14,535 nt of DNA, taken from assembly GCA_023438115.1 (NCBI GenBank), contig JAEZEB010000264.1, forward strand, positions 1 through 14,535, given 5' to 3'. Shown one piece after another: positions 14,273 to 14,535 of this stretch (positions within the stretch are counted from its first letter, which is position 1; the number at the start of each line of letters is the position of its first letter). This stretch comes from Pseudomonadota bacterium (GTDB lineage: Bacteria; Pseudomonadota; Gammaproteobacteria; Burkholderiales; Burkholderiaceae_C). The translations under genes were made by a program, and so were the position numbers. The notes under the pieces are model-generated. The model was not told the origin of the DNA and did not search any database. It saw only the letters and a list, made by a program, of their open reading frames with translations.

Positions 14273-14275
14273 AAT
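14270..14275 (+). promoter_or_regulatory. Candidate -10 element for the thrS leader transcript
   Basis: TAGAAT is a good -10 match and overlaps the stop codon of the zinc-ribbon gene. Transcription from about 14282 would include the complete leader peptide gene. No clear -35 element is seen, so the assignment is weak. Confidence 0.4.
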
Positions 14276-14312
14276 CCGGCGCATCCAACGAGAAAACAAG
14301 GGCGAGAAAGGC

Positions 14313-14363
14313 ATGCTGGTTATGACACCGCGAACTACACCGGAAGGTTCCACGGCCCGCTAG
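14313..14363 (+). CDS. Threonine-rich leader peptide of thrS
   Basis: A 16-codon reading frame, MLVMTPRTTPEGSTAR, preceded by a ribosome binding site AGAAAGG directly upstream of the ATG. Four of sixteen residues are threonine (ACA, ACT, ACA, ACG), including a Thr-Thr pair. It ends 92 bases before the threonyl-tRNA synthetase gene, with a strong terminator in between. Enrichment in the amino acid used by the downstream enzyme is the hallmark of ribosome-mediated attenuation: lack of charged tRNA-Thr would stall the ribosome here. The peptide itself probably has no function. A second in-frame ATG at codon 4 could also be used without losing any Thr codon. Confidence 0.75.
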   Translation: MLVMTPRTTPEGSTAR

Positions 14364-14418
14364 CGGCCGCGTCGTCGCGCGTCACCAGTTCCCGTTCCCC
14401 AACTGAAAAGCGCGGCTG
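14354..14418 (+). promoter_or_regulatory. thrS attenuator: alternative leader RNA pairings
   Basis: Two exclusive foldings are visible. GGCC (14354-14357) can pair with GGCC (14365-14368), a hairpin that spans the leader-peptide stop codon. Alternatively 14364-14372 can pair with 14410-14418 in nine consecutive pairs, two of them G-U; this uses the left arm of the terminator and would act as antiterminator. A ribosome stalled at the Thr codons would disrupt the first hairpin and favour the antiterminator. A ribosome resting at the stop codon would cover 14364-14372 and leave the terminator free to form. Confidence 0.6.
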
Positions 14419-14433
14419 CCCCCGCGCTTTTTT
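14406..14433 (+). terminator. Rho-independent terminator just before thrS
   Basis: AAAAGCGCGG (14406-14415) and CCGCGCTTTT (14422-14431) form a perfect 10-bp stem with a six-base loop, followed by more T to give six in a row. It ends 22 bases before the thrS start codon. No full gene lies between it and the zinc-ribbon gene, so it is best read as an attenuator rather than a simple gene end. Confidence 0.88.
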
Positions 14434-14455
14434 GTTGCCCGAAAGTCCAGACACC

Positions 14456-14535
14456 ATGATCCAGATCACGCTTCCCGACGGTTCCCGGCGCGACTATCCC
14501 GGCCCCGTGACGGTGGCCGAAGTTGCCGCCTCCAT
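14456..14535 (+). CDS. thrS: Threonyl-tRNA synthetase, N-terminal fragment (cut by window edge)
   Basis: The first 26 codons encode MIQITLPDGSRRDYPGPVTV and continue with AEVAAS. This is the start of the TGS domain found at the N-terminus of threonyl-tRNA synthetase, where I-LPDGS-R-Y--PVTV-EVA is typical. The enzyme charges tRNA-Thr in the cytoplasm. The rest lies beyond the window. The ribosome binding site is weak (GAAAG about ten bases before the ATG). The upstream leader peptide and terminator indicate control by threonine supply. RelA/SpoT and other TGS proteins are less likely because their TGS domain is not at the extreme N-terminus. Confidence 0.88.
   Translation, partial: MIQITLPDGSRRDYPGPVTVAEVAAS

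Noticed and set aside
14276..14455. T-box or tRNA-like element before thrS
   Set aside because: No T-box consensus or tRNA cloverleaf was found; the leader peptide with terminator and antiterminator explains the region better.

Overview
The window is very GC-rich and its genes carry strong family signatures. A lone Bug-type tricarboxylate-transporter binding protein, a lysine/alanine-rich SWIB nucleoid protein and Lrp-linked EamA exporters together point to a beta-proteobacterium of the order Burkholderiales, probably Comamonadaceae (Ramlibacter/Variovorax-like). This placement is inferred from gene content; no ribosomal marker is present.

Layout. 1-1872: the 3' part of a histidine phosphatase gene, a convergent exported DUF1444-like protein, and a bactofilin. 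1887-1966: a folded REP-like palindrome. 1977-8695: a catabolic locus. On the minus strand, four tightly packed genes read Bug solute-binding protein, Gfo/Idh/MocA dehydrogenase, DUF993 aldolase-like protein, xylose-isomerase-like TIM barrel. A TetR regulator lies upstream on the same strand, and a thiamine-pyrophosphate enzyme is divergent from it. 8712-8860: an intergenic palindromic repeat cluster. 8925-9380: a histone-H1-like/SWIB DNA-binding protein. 9516-11018: an EamA exporter divergent from an Lrp/AsnC regulator. 11043-12391: a second EamA exporter divergent from a gamma-glutamylcyclotransferase-like gene. 12626-13951: isocitrate lyase (aceA) behind a palindrome-rich promoter. 14078-14272: a tiny DnaJ-type zinc-ribbon protein. 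14313-14535: a threonine-rich leader peptide, a terminator and the start of thrS.

Two systems stand out. First, the catabolic locus looks like one regulon. Nearly identical 22-bp inverted repeats sit on the promoter of the four-gene operon (6233-6254) and between tetR and the TPP enzyme (6956-6977). A periplasmic binding protein, a sugar/polyol-type dehydrogenase, an isomerase, a Schiff-base aldolase candidate and a TPP-dependent C-C lyase or ligase would make a complete but uncharacterised route for an unknown (poly)hydroxylated substrate. Second, the thrS leader has all the parts of a classical ribosome-mediated attenuator: a 16-residue peptide with four Thr codons, a hairpin over its stop codon, a competing antiterminator pairing, and a strong U-tailed terminator just before thrS.

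The remaining genes are ordinary accessory or housekeeping genes. Visible control elements include an Lrp-type palindrome between lrp and eamA and two GTCTT-type palindromes 30 bp apart at aceA. No rRNA, tRNA, CRISPR, insertion sequence or phage gene was seen. No gap between genes exceeds 300 bases.
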